Below are positions 11,348-23,390 of a DNA stretch of 64,000 bases, piece after piece. Each line of letters opens with the position of its first letter. The stretch's first letter is position 1. This DNA comes from Craterostigma plantagineum (taxonomy: Eukaryota; Streptophyta; Magnoliopsida; Lamiales; Linderniaceae). The notes beneath the pieces are model-generated. The model was not told the origin of the DNA. It did no database searches and saw nothing but the letters and a program-made list of their open reading frames with translations. Location: NCBI GenBank assembly GCA_027422505.1, contig JAPQWV010000017.1:16493501-16557500 (forward strand), given 5' to 3'. The position numbers and the translations under genes were made by a program.

Positions 11348-12333
11348 TAGCTATTTCTTTTAACGTTTATTAACGCGTAATATTTTTAATGTTAATCTTT
11401 TAAAAACTTTGATTATTTTGGCATTATATTTAGTTATTTTATTTAATATATGTTTACTTATTTATTTTCATTTAACGTTGAACTATATGTTTGAATTAAT
11501 ATCAATGTTTAATATTTAATACGTTTAACTTTATTTATCAATTAATATTTAATATGTGATATTTTTTAAACTTTATTTATCATTGTTTAATATTTAATTT
11601 GTGAATTAAACTTTATATATTTTACCAATATCAACGTTTTTTTACCGATTTTTAAGATTGTTTTGAAAAATCATTACCCTATGTGCCACGTATGCTTGCT
11701 AAAGCTTGATAGTTTAATATTTCAATTGTTTGGGTTATATTTTATTAATTGCTTAGCGGGTAATGAAAATAAAAGCGGGCCTTTTAGTTCCCACGTATAT
11801 TGCCCATCGAATTTCGACCACAACAGGGTCGATTAACCCCTTTTCTTCAAATTACGAAAGAAAAACCAAATCCAAGTGGGAAGAGTACATTAAAGAAACC
11901 GAATTCAAGAGTGGGATCAGCCACAACTTCCCGATCGAGGTACGTATAAGGCTTCTCTTTAGCTTTGTTTGGCTGTGAGATGTTGTTTAGCTTTAGTCGG
12001 ATTCCATCTGTTTACGGAGTTGGGTTTTCACTTGAGGTATCTGGTTCTCGCAAATTCAGTTGCTTCCGAAACCATTGGTGTAGTTTGATAGCGTGTTGTG
12101 TAAAGCTGCTCGAAGCCCAATAAAATAGTGTTTCTTACACTGCTACGATCATGATGGAGGTGCTGAATGGTACACAAGCATGCTCTGTTTCCTTGTTTCT
12201 TTGAGGTTGGGCGTGGGTTCTAGTTTGGATGGTCTCGGGCAGCGTGTGGGTAGGGATGTATATGTTTGCGGGGCTGTTATCGGGCAGCGAGTTCGGATAC
12301 TCTTACATATTATTGTTGATTTTTTTCAGCGAA
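11348..12333 (+). other. CACTA intergenic region and untranslated first exon of the TnpA-type gene
   Basis: AT-rich to about 11,700. A GC-richer stretch near 11,760-11,940 then ends in a good donor (GAG|GTACGT) and pairs with an acceptor at 12,329 (TTTTTTCAG). This looks like a 5' exon and intron leading to the ATG at 12,334. Whether the upstream exon is coding is unclear. Confidence 0.45.
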
Positions 12334-13409
12334 ATGAGACGAGCTTCCGAATCGCCTTCGGGTTCTAGGGCCATGTCGAATAATGGTGCTACATCAGGCA
12401 GTTCTCCACCTTCTACTGAAAGAGAAAGTCAAGAATTGCCGGCGCCAACCAAAGTCGCTATCGACAAACGACAAATGGATGAGTTAGTTTTTCGTATTTT
12501 TCTTTTTTATATGAGTATCATGAGATTAATTTTGTAACTTTTCTATTTGAGGTAGGGATGGCGGGATGGCGGGCGTAGTTCGTAAAATCATCATACGCAA
12601 CTTCGATGGTCCGTACCACAACTATAAGGCTGTGCCTAGGTCAACTCTCGAACGATGGTGGGGACAGTTTTGTGTAAGTATTATTATAAGAGTTTTAGCA
12701 ATTTTTAAATCGTATAAATAGCGCTACAACATCTTTTTTTGTTCCAGCATGCATATTCATTTCCGCTCCACGAATACAATGATATTCCGGATCGCTTTGA
12801 GAAGCGTGTGGCCAAATATTTTCAATATAATTTCTACAATTTACGGAAGACGAAAGAAAAGCCAGGATTCATCGCCGACGAACATTGGGCTCAAATGATT
12901 GAGAATTGGCAAGCTGAGGACTACAAGAAAGCTTGCCAACAGAACAAGCGCAATCGAACAAAAGCGGATCAAAATCTCGTGTGCAGCCAATGGCGAGGCG
13001 GGTCCATGGGTCAGCTTGTACGACAAAAACGTTTGGTGCGTTTTAGATTAATAATTGAAATTTCTATTGCACTTTTTCTATTATAATTTAAACTTTGTAG
13101 AGAGCTAAGTTGGGTCGAGAACCGAATGTGTTGGAGGCGTTCATCGATGGTTACAGCCATGATGGTGTTTTTAAGGGCGAAAGAGCACAAAAAATAGCGG
13201 TGAACAATGCCTTCCCTTTAATATTATTACTTAACTTAAATTTAATGTTGCTATATTATTGTAATTTTATTGTGTAGGAGGAGATGACGGAAAAAATTGA
13301 AAGAGCTCAATCAGAAACCGGGAAGCAAATGAGTAACGAGGAAATGATTGACGTTTTCAAGATGGTCGCTGGAGGATCCAAAAGATGGGTTTTGGGGTTA
13401 CGGAGATAG
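12334..13409 (+). CDS. CACTA TnpA-type protein (plant transposase Ptta/En/Spm, Transposase_24-like)
   Basis: Five exons with GT-AG junctions: 12334-12482, 12556-12673, 12748-13035, 13101-13199, 13278-13409. The N-terminus is Ser/Pro-rich. The middle carries the conserved pattern FQYNFYNLRKTKEKPGF, followed by WAQMIENWQ and CSQWRGGSMGQLVRQKRL, typical of the Transposase_24 family. The C-terminal part contains helical ERAQSETGKQMSNEEM and a GGSK motif. In related elements this product binds subterminal repeats and assists excision with TnpD. At the end, AAAAGATGG may hold one extra A: without it the frame would run on as KDGFWGYG, closer to the family ending. It lies 986 bases downstream of the TnpD-type gene. 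Confidence 0.8.
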
Positions 13410-13740
13410 TAAAACACCATCAGTCCTTAGTTCCTGAATATCAGCCAAGTTGTCAAAACGGTAAGTAATTTGTTTACGTCGACAATTTAGATATTTGATT
13501 TAAAAGTTGCCACCCCTTGCATAAAGATACTATATTATACGCGACATGTTGGTTTACCAAGCTTGTGGTGCTAGTTTTAATCCTTTTGACTCTCTCGTAA
13601 AAGAATTATTAGGTTTCTCTCTTCAAAGGAATAGTTATAATTCTTGTTTCGTATTATACCATATTTGTACCACACTCCTCATACCCTAATTTGTTTCTTT
13701 TTCTAATCCTTTTAATCCTTGTCTCTTATATGTTTTTTCA
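13410..13740. other. Junction between CACTA and LINE
   Basis: AT-rich, with no clear CACTA 3' terminal repeat. GCTTGTGGTG at about 13,561 is only a poor match to the expected end. Confidence 0.4.
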
Positions 13741-15020
13741 GGGCTTTTTGAGCGCGAAGGAGATGCCTCTCTAATGGAAGGGATCCCTCGCTCTAGGTTA
13801 GTTGGAGATCTTGTCGAAAAAATGCAACATTTCAAACTTTCTGCTGTGGAAAATAATGGAATCCAGCTGGAGGAACAAGATGTTGGTCGTAGTATGGATG
13901 GGTGTTAGAGAAGTCTAGTTGGGCGGTTTTTGGGGACAAAAAAGTGAACTATACTGGAATGAAAAAAGCACTAGCTCATATATGGGAACTAACATAGGAA
14001 TTCCACGTAAGTGAAATGGGTAAGAACCTCTTTCGTTTCAACTTCCACTCCGACGAGGATAAGAGAAAAGTTTTTTGGGGAAACAATGGTTGTTTGACCA
14101 ACAATATCTGATCCTAAAGGAATGGTCAATCCCTGAACGTGCATGAACAGAGAGTTTCATTCAGCCAAAATTTGGGTTCAAAGTACGGAATCAACCTGCA
14201 CAGTGGATGTCTAAGGCAACAGGAGAAAGGATTGAAAATGTTCCAAGAGCATATCGACACTTCCATACCAGATTCTGGAAGTAGCATGGGGAGGGAGACA
14301 CATGGTTCAAAGTTGATTTGCACGTTCCACTTTCGAGAGGGGGCATTCATCAGCTTTAAGGAACAAAGGATCTGGGTTGAATTTCAAATATGAGCAACCC
14401 CTCAACTTTTGCTATACTGTGGGACATGGGGAAAAAATTGTCTCAATCGAATGAATGATGGTATGGGAGATCAAGATCGAACAAGGACAATATGGTTCAT
14501 GGATTATAGCCACTGGTTACAGAAGAAATGACCCTTACTAGATTGAAGTCCCACGTATCCTATGAGAGACAAACATCAGAAGGAGCTAAAGACATGAAAA
14601 ATGAGCATCTGGATCGAAACAAGAACGTCAAATACCCAATACCACAGACATTATAGCCACTCCTATTCATCCAATATCCAAACCTTGCATATCAAATCCA
14701 ATCAGCAAAACTTCAGGCCTAACCACTCCTATGGACCTCGAACCATACCCAAAAACTGCCCTTATTGAACCCTCTTGCTCATCCACAACTCATCACCAGA
14801 TCAAGAAAAACACCCACATCAGCCACCTGAACCAGAACCTGAGATCCATCCTCACCTCTTAAGCCATCAACAACCAAACAAATACCCTTGTAAGAAAACC
14901 TACTCCCGACATCAAAGATTTAATGAGATCAAGTACCACAGAAAAACCTTCAGAAAGCAAACAATATCCTATCACACACTCAACACCGACCCAAGACACC
15001 ACCACAACTTCTCTCCCAAA
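13741..15020 (+). pseudogene. L1-type LINE ORF1 (DUF4283-like gag), decayed
   Basis: Translated pieces across frames match the plant LINE ORF1 N-terminal domain: SSWAVFGDKKVNYTGMKKAL near 13,915-13,975, then a NLFRFNFHSDEDKRKVFWG phrase near 14,020-14,080 and ILKEWSIPE. Stops and frame changes interrupt it repeatedly. From about 14,500 to 15,000 it is a Pro/His/Lys-rich tract, as expected for the variable ORF1 C-terminus. No zinc knuckle is readable. Non-functional. Confidence 0.65.
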
Positions 15021-15149
15021 CACAACTAGGAAGTGAAAATTAATATGAGAGCGAAGAAGCGGAAGCCGATCACAACAAGGAGAACAAAAAACTGAAGGAT
15101 GATCATGCTTTTGACACAAACACCATGGTGGAGGTGGCTAGCCAAAAAT

Positions 15150-16522
15150 GGGCCCGCCCTAAATCAAATGTGAGCTCCAGTGTGGAATTGTAAAAGGTTT
15201 GGGAGGCCCCTATACAATTTCCCAGTTGAAGGAATCAGCCCGATTCCACCTTCCAGATTTAATGTTTATTTGACAAGTAAAGAAAAGAAGACCTTTTGTG
15301 AGACTATTTGTTGGAAATTGAAAATGTTCACCATTGGCACCGTGTTGAACCTCAAGGGCTGCGAGGTGGCTTTTTAACCTGCTGGTCAAACAACATTGAA
15401 GTTCTTGACGTTAACAGCTCCAGCTTCTGTGTGGAATTACAGTGTTTTTCAAGAGAACCCGACTTCCATTTTCGGGCAATTTTCATTTATGCAAGCACTG
15501 ACCAGCAAGTGAGAAAGGAACAATTCTTCTACAATCCAAGAGCAAATGGGGAAATTATTGGTTCATTGGAGGGGATTTTAATGATATTAGACACATGGGC
15601 GAGAAATGTGGTGGCATAGTTAGAGCTGAAGCTAGTTTCGCTGCCTTCAACTCTTTTATTGCTGATATGGAAATGATGGCCTCGGCCAATAATAGAGAGG
15701 GTGACGGATTTGTTGAGGAAAGACTTGATCGATTCTTCACTTCCTCACGGTGGAATCTCAGGTTCCCAGATACAAATCTAACCCATGAAGTTAGACACTC
15801 ATCTGATCATGATATGCTTATACTTGATTCAAAACCCAAAAAACAGATAACTAAGAAGAGATTCTGCTTCGATAAGCGGTGGGTTTTTAGAGAAGGCATC
15901 AAAGATATCATTTGTACAGCTTGGATGAAACCTAAAGATGGGTCACCTCTGTACCAACTCATGACCAGTATCAAAGCATGCAGAGTGGATCTGCTGAAAT
16001 GGAATTCAAGTTGAAAGACAAACTCTGCACAACAAATTCAAACCTTGAAAGAAGAATTGAATCAGCTGAGAGCTTTAAAGGAACCAGAGATTGGGATAGA
16101 TGGAAAGAACTTAAAGGTAATCTTCACCAAGTTTACAAACAAGAGGAAATGTTCTGGCCCAAAAATCAAGAGTCCTATGGCTTCAAGAAGGGGATAAAAA
16201 AAAAACCAGTTTCTTTCATGCCTCAACAATTTACATGAGGAAAAGTAACTCAACTGAAATCTTGTTAAGAGAAATGGTGGGCATTGCTTAACAAGAGAAG
16301 AGACAACCACAGAAATCTCACATTACTACCAAGACCTTTTCTCTAATCATCTCCTACTGATCATCATATGAGCTTAATGGGATCCCTCAGTCCATAACAG
16401 AAGCAGCTAACTTGCAATTGATCAGCCCGATTGACGACAAAGAAATTAAGAAGGCCCTCTTCAGCATGCACCCAGATGCTCCTGGACCCGATGGTATGAC
16501 TCCACTCTTTTCCAACAATACT
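15150..16522 (+). pseudogene. LINE ORF2, endonuclease part, decayed
   Basis: Starts with WNCKRFGRPL, the NCRG-like opening of LINE apurinic endonucleases. Recognisable pieces follow: a GGFLTCWSNN phrase, the RLDRFF motif and the conserved catalytic-type SSDHDMLIL near 15,800. After that comes the usual spacer (WMKPKDGSPL; helical ERRIESAESFKG) and then the start of the RT region (DAPGPDGMTPLF) at 16,470-16,505. Several frame changes occur. The sequence stops at 16,522, where the solo LTR is inserted, and resumes at 20,431. Confidence 0.8.
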
Positions 16523-17732
16523 TGTCAGGAACCGAAACTTTACATCATAATTTAATGCATTTACATAAATTCATGCGTTCATATAAGTAATTTCGTAATA
16601 CATGTATATAAATGATAATAATATTTAATTAAATTATTATAGGTTGTTGGTATGAAAATAAGTAAGTAGGAATAAATAAATAAATATGTGTTAAAAGTGA
16701 TGAGTCGTTGAATAAGAGTAATAGTTGGTATTAAATTTATCAAGGTTTATTTAAAAGAATAGATTTTCGAGGGATAGGATGAGGCGAAGAATAGAGTTCC
16801 GAAATAAGTATGATTTGCGAAAATTAAATTCTCGCATGATAGTGTATCGAGAATTATATTTCTCGATAGAGAAAGTCTCTCGTCAAGTTTATGTAGTAAA
16901 GAAAAGTTGGATAAATATAATTGGTGGAAACTAAGTTTTCGATCGTAACCTGCTATGTAAGTTTCACTATCAACCATCCTATCATATCATGTAATGATTA
17001 AACTAACACCTTTATCTACATACACACACATATAAATATATATATATAACAACTATGACAACCATCAAGACCAAAGTAGTACACATGTTGGCCAAGGAAA
17101 TTAAGTCTTAAATCTTCGACACATCATCAAGAGAGATAAATATTATTGGTGGAATGATATTTAGGAGAGTATAAGTTTTCGATGGAATTAGAGAGAAAAT
17201 TTTCGATGATTATGATTTCTATGAACAAACTTAACATGAGAGGAAATTATGACTCACCTACTTGTCAAATCACTTCTAAGTGATAAGCATATCTATATCA
17301 TTTTTCACATTCAAAAATCAAACTATTTTTGAATTATTATTCAAAATTTGTGACTTAAATTATTATGTAATACTTTTCCAAAAGTAAAACACAGACAGAA
17401 GAAAATCAAGCGAAAACTTCGAACAAGGAACATAGGAGGGAATAAAAGTTTTCGATCGAAAACTTACTCATAAGGGAAAAGTGATTTAATAATAGAATAA
17501 TATGTATTAGATGAAGCATGATAAATATTGACTGAATATCGATGCCATTTGCTTAGTATTACACGCATATTTAAGATAAGAAGAAGAGAACTTATTCATG
17601 TCACTTTTCACAACTCATTAAGGCTAAGAACGGAGGAAGGAAAAACCCTAAACAACAATCAAAACTACAGCTAAGGAAGGGTATGAATTTTATGTTTTAT
17701 GTTAAGATTTATCGAATTCCAATTATTAACAT

Positions 17733-18338
17733 CAGGGTTTTGAAAACCGGACTGGACCGGCCGGTTCCGACCGGAAACCAGTGAACCGGCCGGAAATCCG
17801 GTCCGATTCCGGTCCGGTCCAAGTTTTAATTTAAAAAAAAAAAAAGAAAAACCGAAACACATATATAAAAAACGAAGATGAGTTAAGTTACAGAACTTTC
17901 AATGTGGTGCAGTGGTAAAATCCTGGCCTTTTATGTAATGGGCCTGGGTTCGAACCCCTCGATCCCTTTTAAACCTCATATATCTTTTATTATATAATTA
18001 CTTAATGGACCAGATTTTTTTATTTTATTTAGTTTCGACCCCAAACTTTATAGATTTAATTTCTGGAGGCCTTGTTATAATTAATTTCAACTACCAACAC
18101 AATTTATTTTATTTAATTTTGACCCTCAATTTTACAAAACTTTAATATACGAAAAAGTTACTAAATAAACATCTATATAATCTATGTTATTTAGTGATTC
18201 AATCACAAAATATATTTTAATTATATTTAAAGATGCCGGTTTGACACCGGTTTGATTCCGGTTTTATACCGGTAAACCACTAAACCTTAAACCACTAAAA
18301 TTTCCGGTCCGGTTCGAAAACCCGGTTTCAGAACCATG
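17733..18338. mobile_element. hAT-type MITE, copy 1
   Basis: Ends CAGGGTTTTGAAAACC and GGTTTCAGAACCATG are inverted repeats, and the element is flanked by perfect 8 bp duplications ATTAACAT at 17725-17732 and 18339-18346, diagnostic of hAT. CCGG-rich subterminal arms enclose an AT-rich, non-coding 606-base body. A second, older copy lies at 47,824-48,367. Confidence 0.85.
17905..17957 (+). promoter_or_regulatory. tRNA-like A box and B box inside the hAT MITE
   Basis: TGGTGCAGTGG at 17905-17915 fits the pol III A-box pattern and GGTTCGAACCC at 17947-17957 fits the B box, 31 bases apart. No cloverleaf was established, so this is a SINE- or tRNA-like remnant, not a tRNA gene. The second MITE copy has the same region in decayed form. 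Confidence 0.5.
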
Positions 18339-18639
18339 ATTAACATGCATGAACTTTGTATGTATTCAGGATTTTATTTAGGTCTAATTCTCGAACAGTA
18401 TGCTAAATGTTTTAAGGTTTTAATGATCTTGAACATACTAGGGTATTCACGAGATATTGTGAAGGGATTTCCCATCCGCATAATAGGATAATTGTGGTAT
18501 TAGAGCATATTAATTCTTTGGAATATGCGAATCTTCTTAAAGCAAAAATGTTCTAACAATTTGAATTACTTTAGGTTGAATGTATATATAGTTTTCGGTA
18601 TATGAACATTTAGCATGTTAATGATTAAGTATTTCAGGG

Positions 18640-19260
18640 TTTTTGGCATTATACTTCATGTACATAAAGTTTTCAGATTTTTAATGATTTCGATACCAAC
18701 ATAATTTCGGTATTTTATATAGTTTCGGCATAAGTAGATTTGAAAGAGGTTTTCGATATTGATAATATATGGAAAGGTTTCGGCTTTTAGTAACCCCAAG
18801 AAGTTTCGATGATTATTATACTTCAAATACTTTCAAGAAGTTCTCGGCATTTCATGCTTGGGTGTTAATATTTAATTGCCTACATAACTTGAGAAAGTTT
18901 TCGGCATCATTATCTAAGTTTCGGCAATCTCATGAAGTTCTCGGCATTTTAAAGTTTTCGTCATCTGCTAGGTTTTCGGCAAGGTGCATAGTTTTCGATA
19001 TTACTACTTCAATGAAGTTTTCGGCTTCTATAATAAAATAAGTTTTGACATGACATTTAAAGGTTTTCGTTCATAGAAGTCTTCGGCAACAACAATAGGT
19101 ACGAAGTTTTCAGCATGCTTAGACTTAAAAGAAGTTTTCGTGACCATAAAGTTTTCGACAGGGCTCCTAAAGTTTTTGGTATTAGGCCTTCAAATAAAGT
19201 TTCAGTATTATTATAATTTTCTAGATTTAATAGGTTTTCAATATTTTAGGGTTTTCAATA
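18640..19260 (+). repeat. Swarm of AAGTTTTCGGCAT-like motifs in the LTR
   Basis: About twenty variants of (A)AGTTTTCGGCAT occur every 20-45 bases on the same strand across 620 bases, separated by unrelated spacers. Weaker members occur at 16,750-17,470. The reverse-complement form also appears at 34,500-34,632. Confidence 0.7.
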
Positions 19261-20430
19261 CAATATAAGCTAGGGTTTTCAGTAATATTTTTGATACAGT
19301 ATAGTTACCAGATTTCAGTGCAGATTCGACATGACTAAAATATATCATCACAGCTGAATGTCTAATACAGTATAACATGTAAACAGAAAAGTAAAGGCTA
19401 CGGATATGAATGATCATACATAATAAAGCATGCATATCACGCACGCATATCACTATAGGAATTTCGTATTTATCGGATAAATTAATTGTATAGGTCAGGA
19501 GTCCGGTAAGGGCAAGGACAAGGTCGATTAAGCGAACGGAGAAATTGATTTGCAACATGTACCTTATGTGCCTTATGTGCTTACATGCTTTATATGGATT
19601 AATTGACTAATATGTGCTTTATATGCTATTCATGGATCGATGTGAATTATGTGACTACAGTGCTTTCATATGATTTACGTGTCATATAAGGTATTTTAGA
19701 TAGCATTGCATACATATAAAATAAAAGGAGAAACCGTTATGACTGCTACGACTACAGATGGTATGATACGGATGCTACGACATATATCCCTACAAATCGA
19801 GGGATTTTACAGAGTCCTGTACAGGCAATACGTGTCCCTACAAATCGGGGGATTACAACATGGTTACAGAGTCCCATGCATGGGCGCCGACTGGGCGTAC
19901 AGTACAGTCTAGCTAGTCTATAACGGGAGTATCCAAATAAATGGACATATAGAATGGCATATGATCTACGGATCTTATGAATGACGGTTATGTGAACGAT
20001 GATTATGTGATTTGGAATGGCTATGGTATTTACATAAATGGATGGATTACTGTTTATGTTGTTACATGTACGTTATTAGTTAACATGTTGCGATCATACT
20101 CTGAATCGTTGTCTTCACATTTGTTGTAGCTAATTAGCAGGCTACGTAGAACGCATCATCATACAAGCATGGATTCAAGGTTGACCGACGACGCTCTTCC
20201 CCTGCCCCCCTCTGGTTCATCATTAGCATATAGAATAGAAATGAGTTTAGACTGTTGCATTTTGTGACTCATATGATAGGTACATATATGTACATTATTG
20301 TGAAAGGAACTAGACCGGATGTACGCACCCATTTTTGTTAGAGGAAATGGTTATGGGAATCACGAAAAATTTTATATGAATATTTTAAAGCTGCGTAAAA
20401 AGGTAATAGAAAACGGGGCGCTACAATACT

Positions 20431-22660
20431 GGTCAATCATTAAATATAGTTTTTTCTCTGCAGTTAAACACTCCTTCACCTCTAGGAAAATGACTAAGAG
20501 TATCAATCATACACTAATCTCACCGATCCCCAAAATTCAGAACCCGACTGAAATTACACACTATATGCCCATCAGTCAATGCAATGTCACCTACAAATCT
20601 AATTCCAAAATCCTTGCTGAAACAGTGAAACAATGCCTTCCACTTTGCATCAATGAATGTCAATCTGCCTTCATCCATGGTAGGTTGATAACTGATAATA
20701 TTGCTATTGCACATGAGGTTCTTCACTACATTAAGAGTCTTAGGAGAGGTAAAAAAAATGTCATGGCCCTAAAACTTGACATGGCAAAAGCATTTGACAG
20801 AGTGGAATGGGCGTTCCTTTGTCAAATTCTTAGAAAAATGGGATTCCATGTCAAGTTTGTTGGGTGGATCTTTGACTGCATCAAATCTGCCTCTTTCTCT
20901 TTTAACTTTAATGGAACGCCATGTGGTTATGTCCTTCCCTCTAGAGGTATTAGGCAAGGTGATCCTTTATCGCCTTACCTCTTTATTGTCATGTCTGAAG
21001 CTTTCTCACATATCATTAAGCAATCTTGCACAGCAGGTCTTTATCAAGGCATTAGACTTTGTCGAAATGGGCCCCTTATCACTCGCTTACTTTTCGCCGA
21101 TGATTCACTATTGTTTTGTGAAGCCAATGTACCTCGGGCAAAAACTATTAAGGAACTCCTCGACCAATGTTTCCACGCCTCAGGTTAGCAAGTCAATTTT
21201 GGAAAATCCTCAATCTTCTTCAGTTCAAATACACCGGTAGATTACAAAGAACGCATACTCACATCCTCACCGGCATTAAAGAACATAGAAGTGCACGATG
21301 TCTGGGATTGCCTCTTATTCTTGAAAGAACAAACAAGGAAACCTTCAGATATGTGACTGAAACAGTAAAGAGAAGAATTGGAGGCTGGAAAGCCTCATTG
21401 CTCAACCCAGCAGGGAGAGAAGTCATAATCAAAGCAGTCATAAATGCCTTGCCATTCTTCGAGATGTCTTGCTTCAAGCTTCCCGCCAACATCTGCAAAG
21501 TCATTGTGAGAGATACTTCAAACTTCTGGTGAGGTACTAAAGAAGATGGTGGAATGAAGATTCACTGGAAATCATGGACGAAACTAGCAAAATCTAAACA
21601 TGAAGGAGGTCTTGGTTTTCATGACATTCAATCTTTCAATGAAGCCATGCTTGCAAAGCAACTCTGGAGAATCCTCACACCACCCAATCTGCTCATCAGC
21701 AAGATTCTCAAAGCTAAGTACTTTCCCTCAGGTGATCTCTTTTCAGCAAGAATTCTAGCAAACTATTCTCGGATGTGGAGATGTTGGACTAAAGCTAGGC
21801 ATGTGCTGAAACTTGGTCTGATGTCTAGTGAAACCAAATTTTCTTAGGTGGAAGTTTGACAAATCTGGGTATTTTCTGTCAAATATGGATATCAAGCTAT
21901 CTTAGATTCTAAAAAGATTGCGGCTGGACTCATTGAAGGTAGTGACAGAAAATCTAGCGTGGTCGAACCTGTGGAAGAACGAGAAGATCTTGATCACTTG
22001 TTCTGTACATGTCCTAGAGCTCAATTGGTTTGGAAAATTGGCCCTGTGCAGTGGGATGACTTTCTGTTGAGACCATTTTGTTTCCAAGACCGGTGGATCA
22101 AGATTTGCATAGTTAAGGGTGAGGAACCATTTCGACACCGAACCCAACTGTCGGTTTATTTGCTTTGGATGCTTTGGATGCTTTGGAAGACCCGGGATCT
22201 CTGGATCTTTAAGAGTACCAAGAGAAGTGAAAAAGAAACCGTTGATCTTGCCATTCAAGAATGGATAGAAGCCACGGAAACAAGGACCTAATTCTATCAC
22301 TCATTTTCTCGCTTTTTGTCTCGGGACAGCGGAAGATTTTGTAGGCCAGAGGCTATGGCAGTGCAAAACTATGTTGTCTTGATCTCTCTTCTTGCGATTC
22401 TTAAATCATTTGGAGCCTTGAAGATGGACTTTTGAGCTAGGAACCTCTTGCAGCTTCAGTGGCTCATCATCTCTCTTCATGCACTGTTTGATTTTGGGTT
22501 TGGCATCTGTGATACTTTTTGAGGAATTCATTCATGACCTCGGTTTTTCTCTTTTTGTCTTTTTTGGTTTGGTTGGTTTTGCTCTCTTGGCTCAATTTTG
22601 AGCTCCTGCCTTACTTTGTAAAATTGTACACAAAGTAGGCCTCTTGGCTATTTACCCGCA
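20431..22660 (+). pseudogene. LINE ORF2, reverse transcriptase, zf-RVT and 3' end, decayed
   Basis: Continues the LINE after the solo LTR. Reverse transcriptase motifs in order: TLISPIPKIQNP, LKLDMAKAFDRVEW, GIRQGDPLSPYLF, and the catalytic LLFADDSLLF at about 21,088-21,117. A stop replaces the expected Gln in ASG(Q)QVNF at 21,186. Further frames carry GLPLILERTNKETF, RRIGGWKASLL and GGLGFHDIQSFNEAML, and then the C-terminal zinc-binding RT-associated segment (DHLFCTCPRAQLVW) near 21,990-22,030. The 3' tail near 22,600-22,640 (ATTGTACACAAAGTAGG) resembles plant LINE ends. No poly(A) or target duplication was found. Inactive. Confidence 0.85.
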
Positions 22661-23196
22661 TGTACGTAAAATTTTGGAATCAATATTACTATCGTTTCGG
22701 AAAAAAATCATGGAGTGAAGATGTAAGTAAACTAGTGCAGTTGTTTGGCATTATTACTTTTTCTTTGTTGACCCTTGGAGTATCTCCACTTAATCAGCTA
22801 CCACTCACCAGCTATGAGCTTACGCTGCACATTCTCGAGATGAGTCTAGATCTTCAGGGACTAGATAAACATGTCCCAAATTTACCTAACATGATAGTAA
22901 TAAGATAACACCCCTTGATGACTACTCAAAAAATTGTGAGAGGCAGGATTCAGTTCCACGACAGAACCCACTGTTCTCAAGGCCTCCACCAGAGCCTTTA
23001 GGCTTAAGGCCCATCCGCTTGGTAGTTTTACTTCGTCCAATCAAATAATTGGTGGCTGAAATTTATTTCTTCGAAAAATTCATGAAGAAAGCCCATTTAT
23101 CTCCAACTTAGCCCAAAAAATTCAAAAAAAAAAAAAAACGTAAAACAAAACTGCAAACAAACATATATAGGAGAATATATAATGTGTCCATGACAT
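22661..23196. other. Spacer upstream of oleosin
   Basis: Contains an A15 run near 23,125 and no coding signal. Probably the distal oleosin promoter merging into LINE 3' flank. Confidence 0.4.
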
Positions 23197-23310
23197 CACG
23201 TGGATTGAAAGAAACTTGTAGGTCATGCAAGCAATCCACCTAAGAACATCGTTACATGCATTTCAACACGTTGCAACTCATCACCACGTCTCTCTATATC
23301 ATAAATAAAA
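23197..23310 (+). promoter_or_regulatory. Oleosin promoter: G-box, two RY elements, TATA-like box
   Basis: CACGTGG at 23197-23203 is a G-box/ABRE core. RY motifs CATGCA lie at 23224-23229 and 23255-23260. A TATATCATAAATAAA stretch at 23295-23309 could serve as TATA box, with the ATG at 23391. In seed-storage genes G-box/ABRE binds bZIP factors (ABI5 class) and RY binds B3 factors (ABI3/FUS3/LEC2), so seed-maturation expression is expected. Confidence 0.6.
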
Positions 23311-23390
23311 CCCAACCCCTCCTTTCCAGTTCCAACCAGTGTTCCAACGTTACAAAACGTAAGTTCATTCTCTTGCAACGAAAGATAACT

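Larger units (their letters stand above)
7318..13440 (+). mobile_element. CACTA (En/Spm) DNA transposon, 3' terminus not found
   Basis: The left end is CACTACAAAAGAAAT, the signature terminal repeat of plant CACTA elements. It is followed by a subterminal region and then two multi-exon genes in the same direction: a TNP2-type transposase (TnpD-like) and a Transposase_24/TnpA-type gene. No matching TTTTGTAGTG end is visible before LINE sequence begins near 13,740, so the right end is lost, diverged or replaced; 13,440 is nominal. The transposase is broken, so the copy is probably not autonomous. Confidence 0.85.
16523..20425. mobile_element. Solo LTR of a Ty3/gypsy chromovirus-like element, 3.9 kb
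   Basis: Begins TGTCAGGAACC and ends GGGGCGCTACA, flanked by perfect 5 bp duplications ATACT at 16518-16522 and 20426-20430. Removing it with one duplication rejoins the LINE reading frame (FQQY|W SII). No primer-binding site, internal coding or second LTR copy is seen, so it is a single LTR left by recombination. Length and ending suggest the Tekay/Del group; that name rests on memory. About 0.6 kb is a nested hAT MITE, so the original LTR was about 3.3 kb. Confidence 0.8.

Noticed and set aside
13555..13575. GCTTGTGGTG as the CACTA right terminus
   Set aside because: Too poor a match to the reverse complement of CACTACAAAAG and no 3 bp duplication.
14775..15119. Pro/His/Lys-rich ORF and its minus-strand shadow
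   Set aside because: Variable C-terminal tract of a dead LINE ORF1, not a separate gene.
17905..17957. tRNA gene
   Set aside because: Boxes fit, but I could not build acceptor and anticodon stems; it lies in a MITE whose second copy is decayed here.
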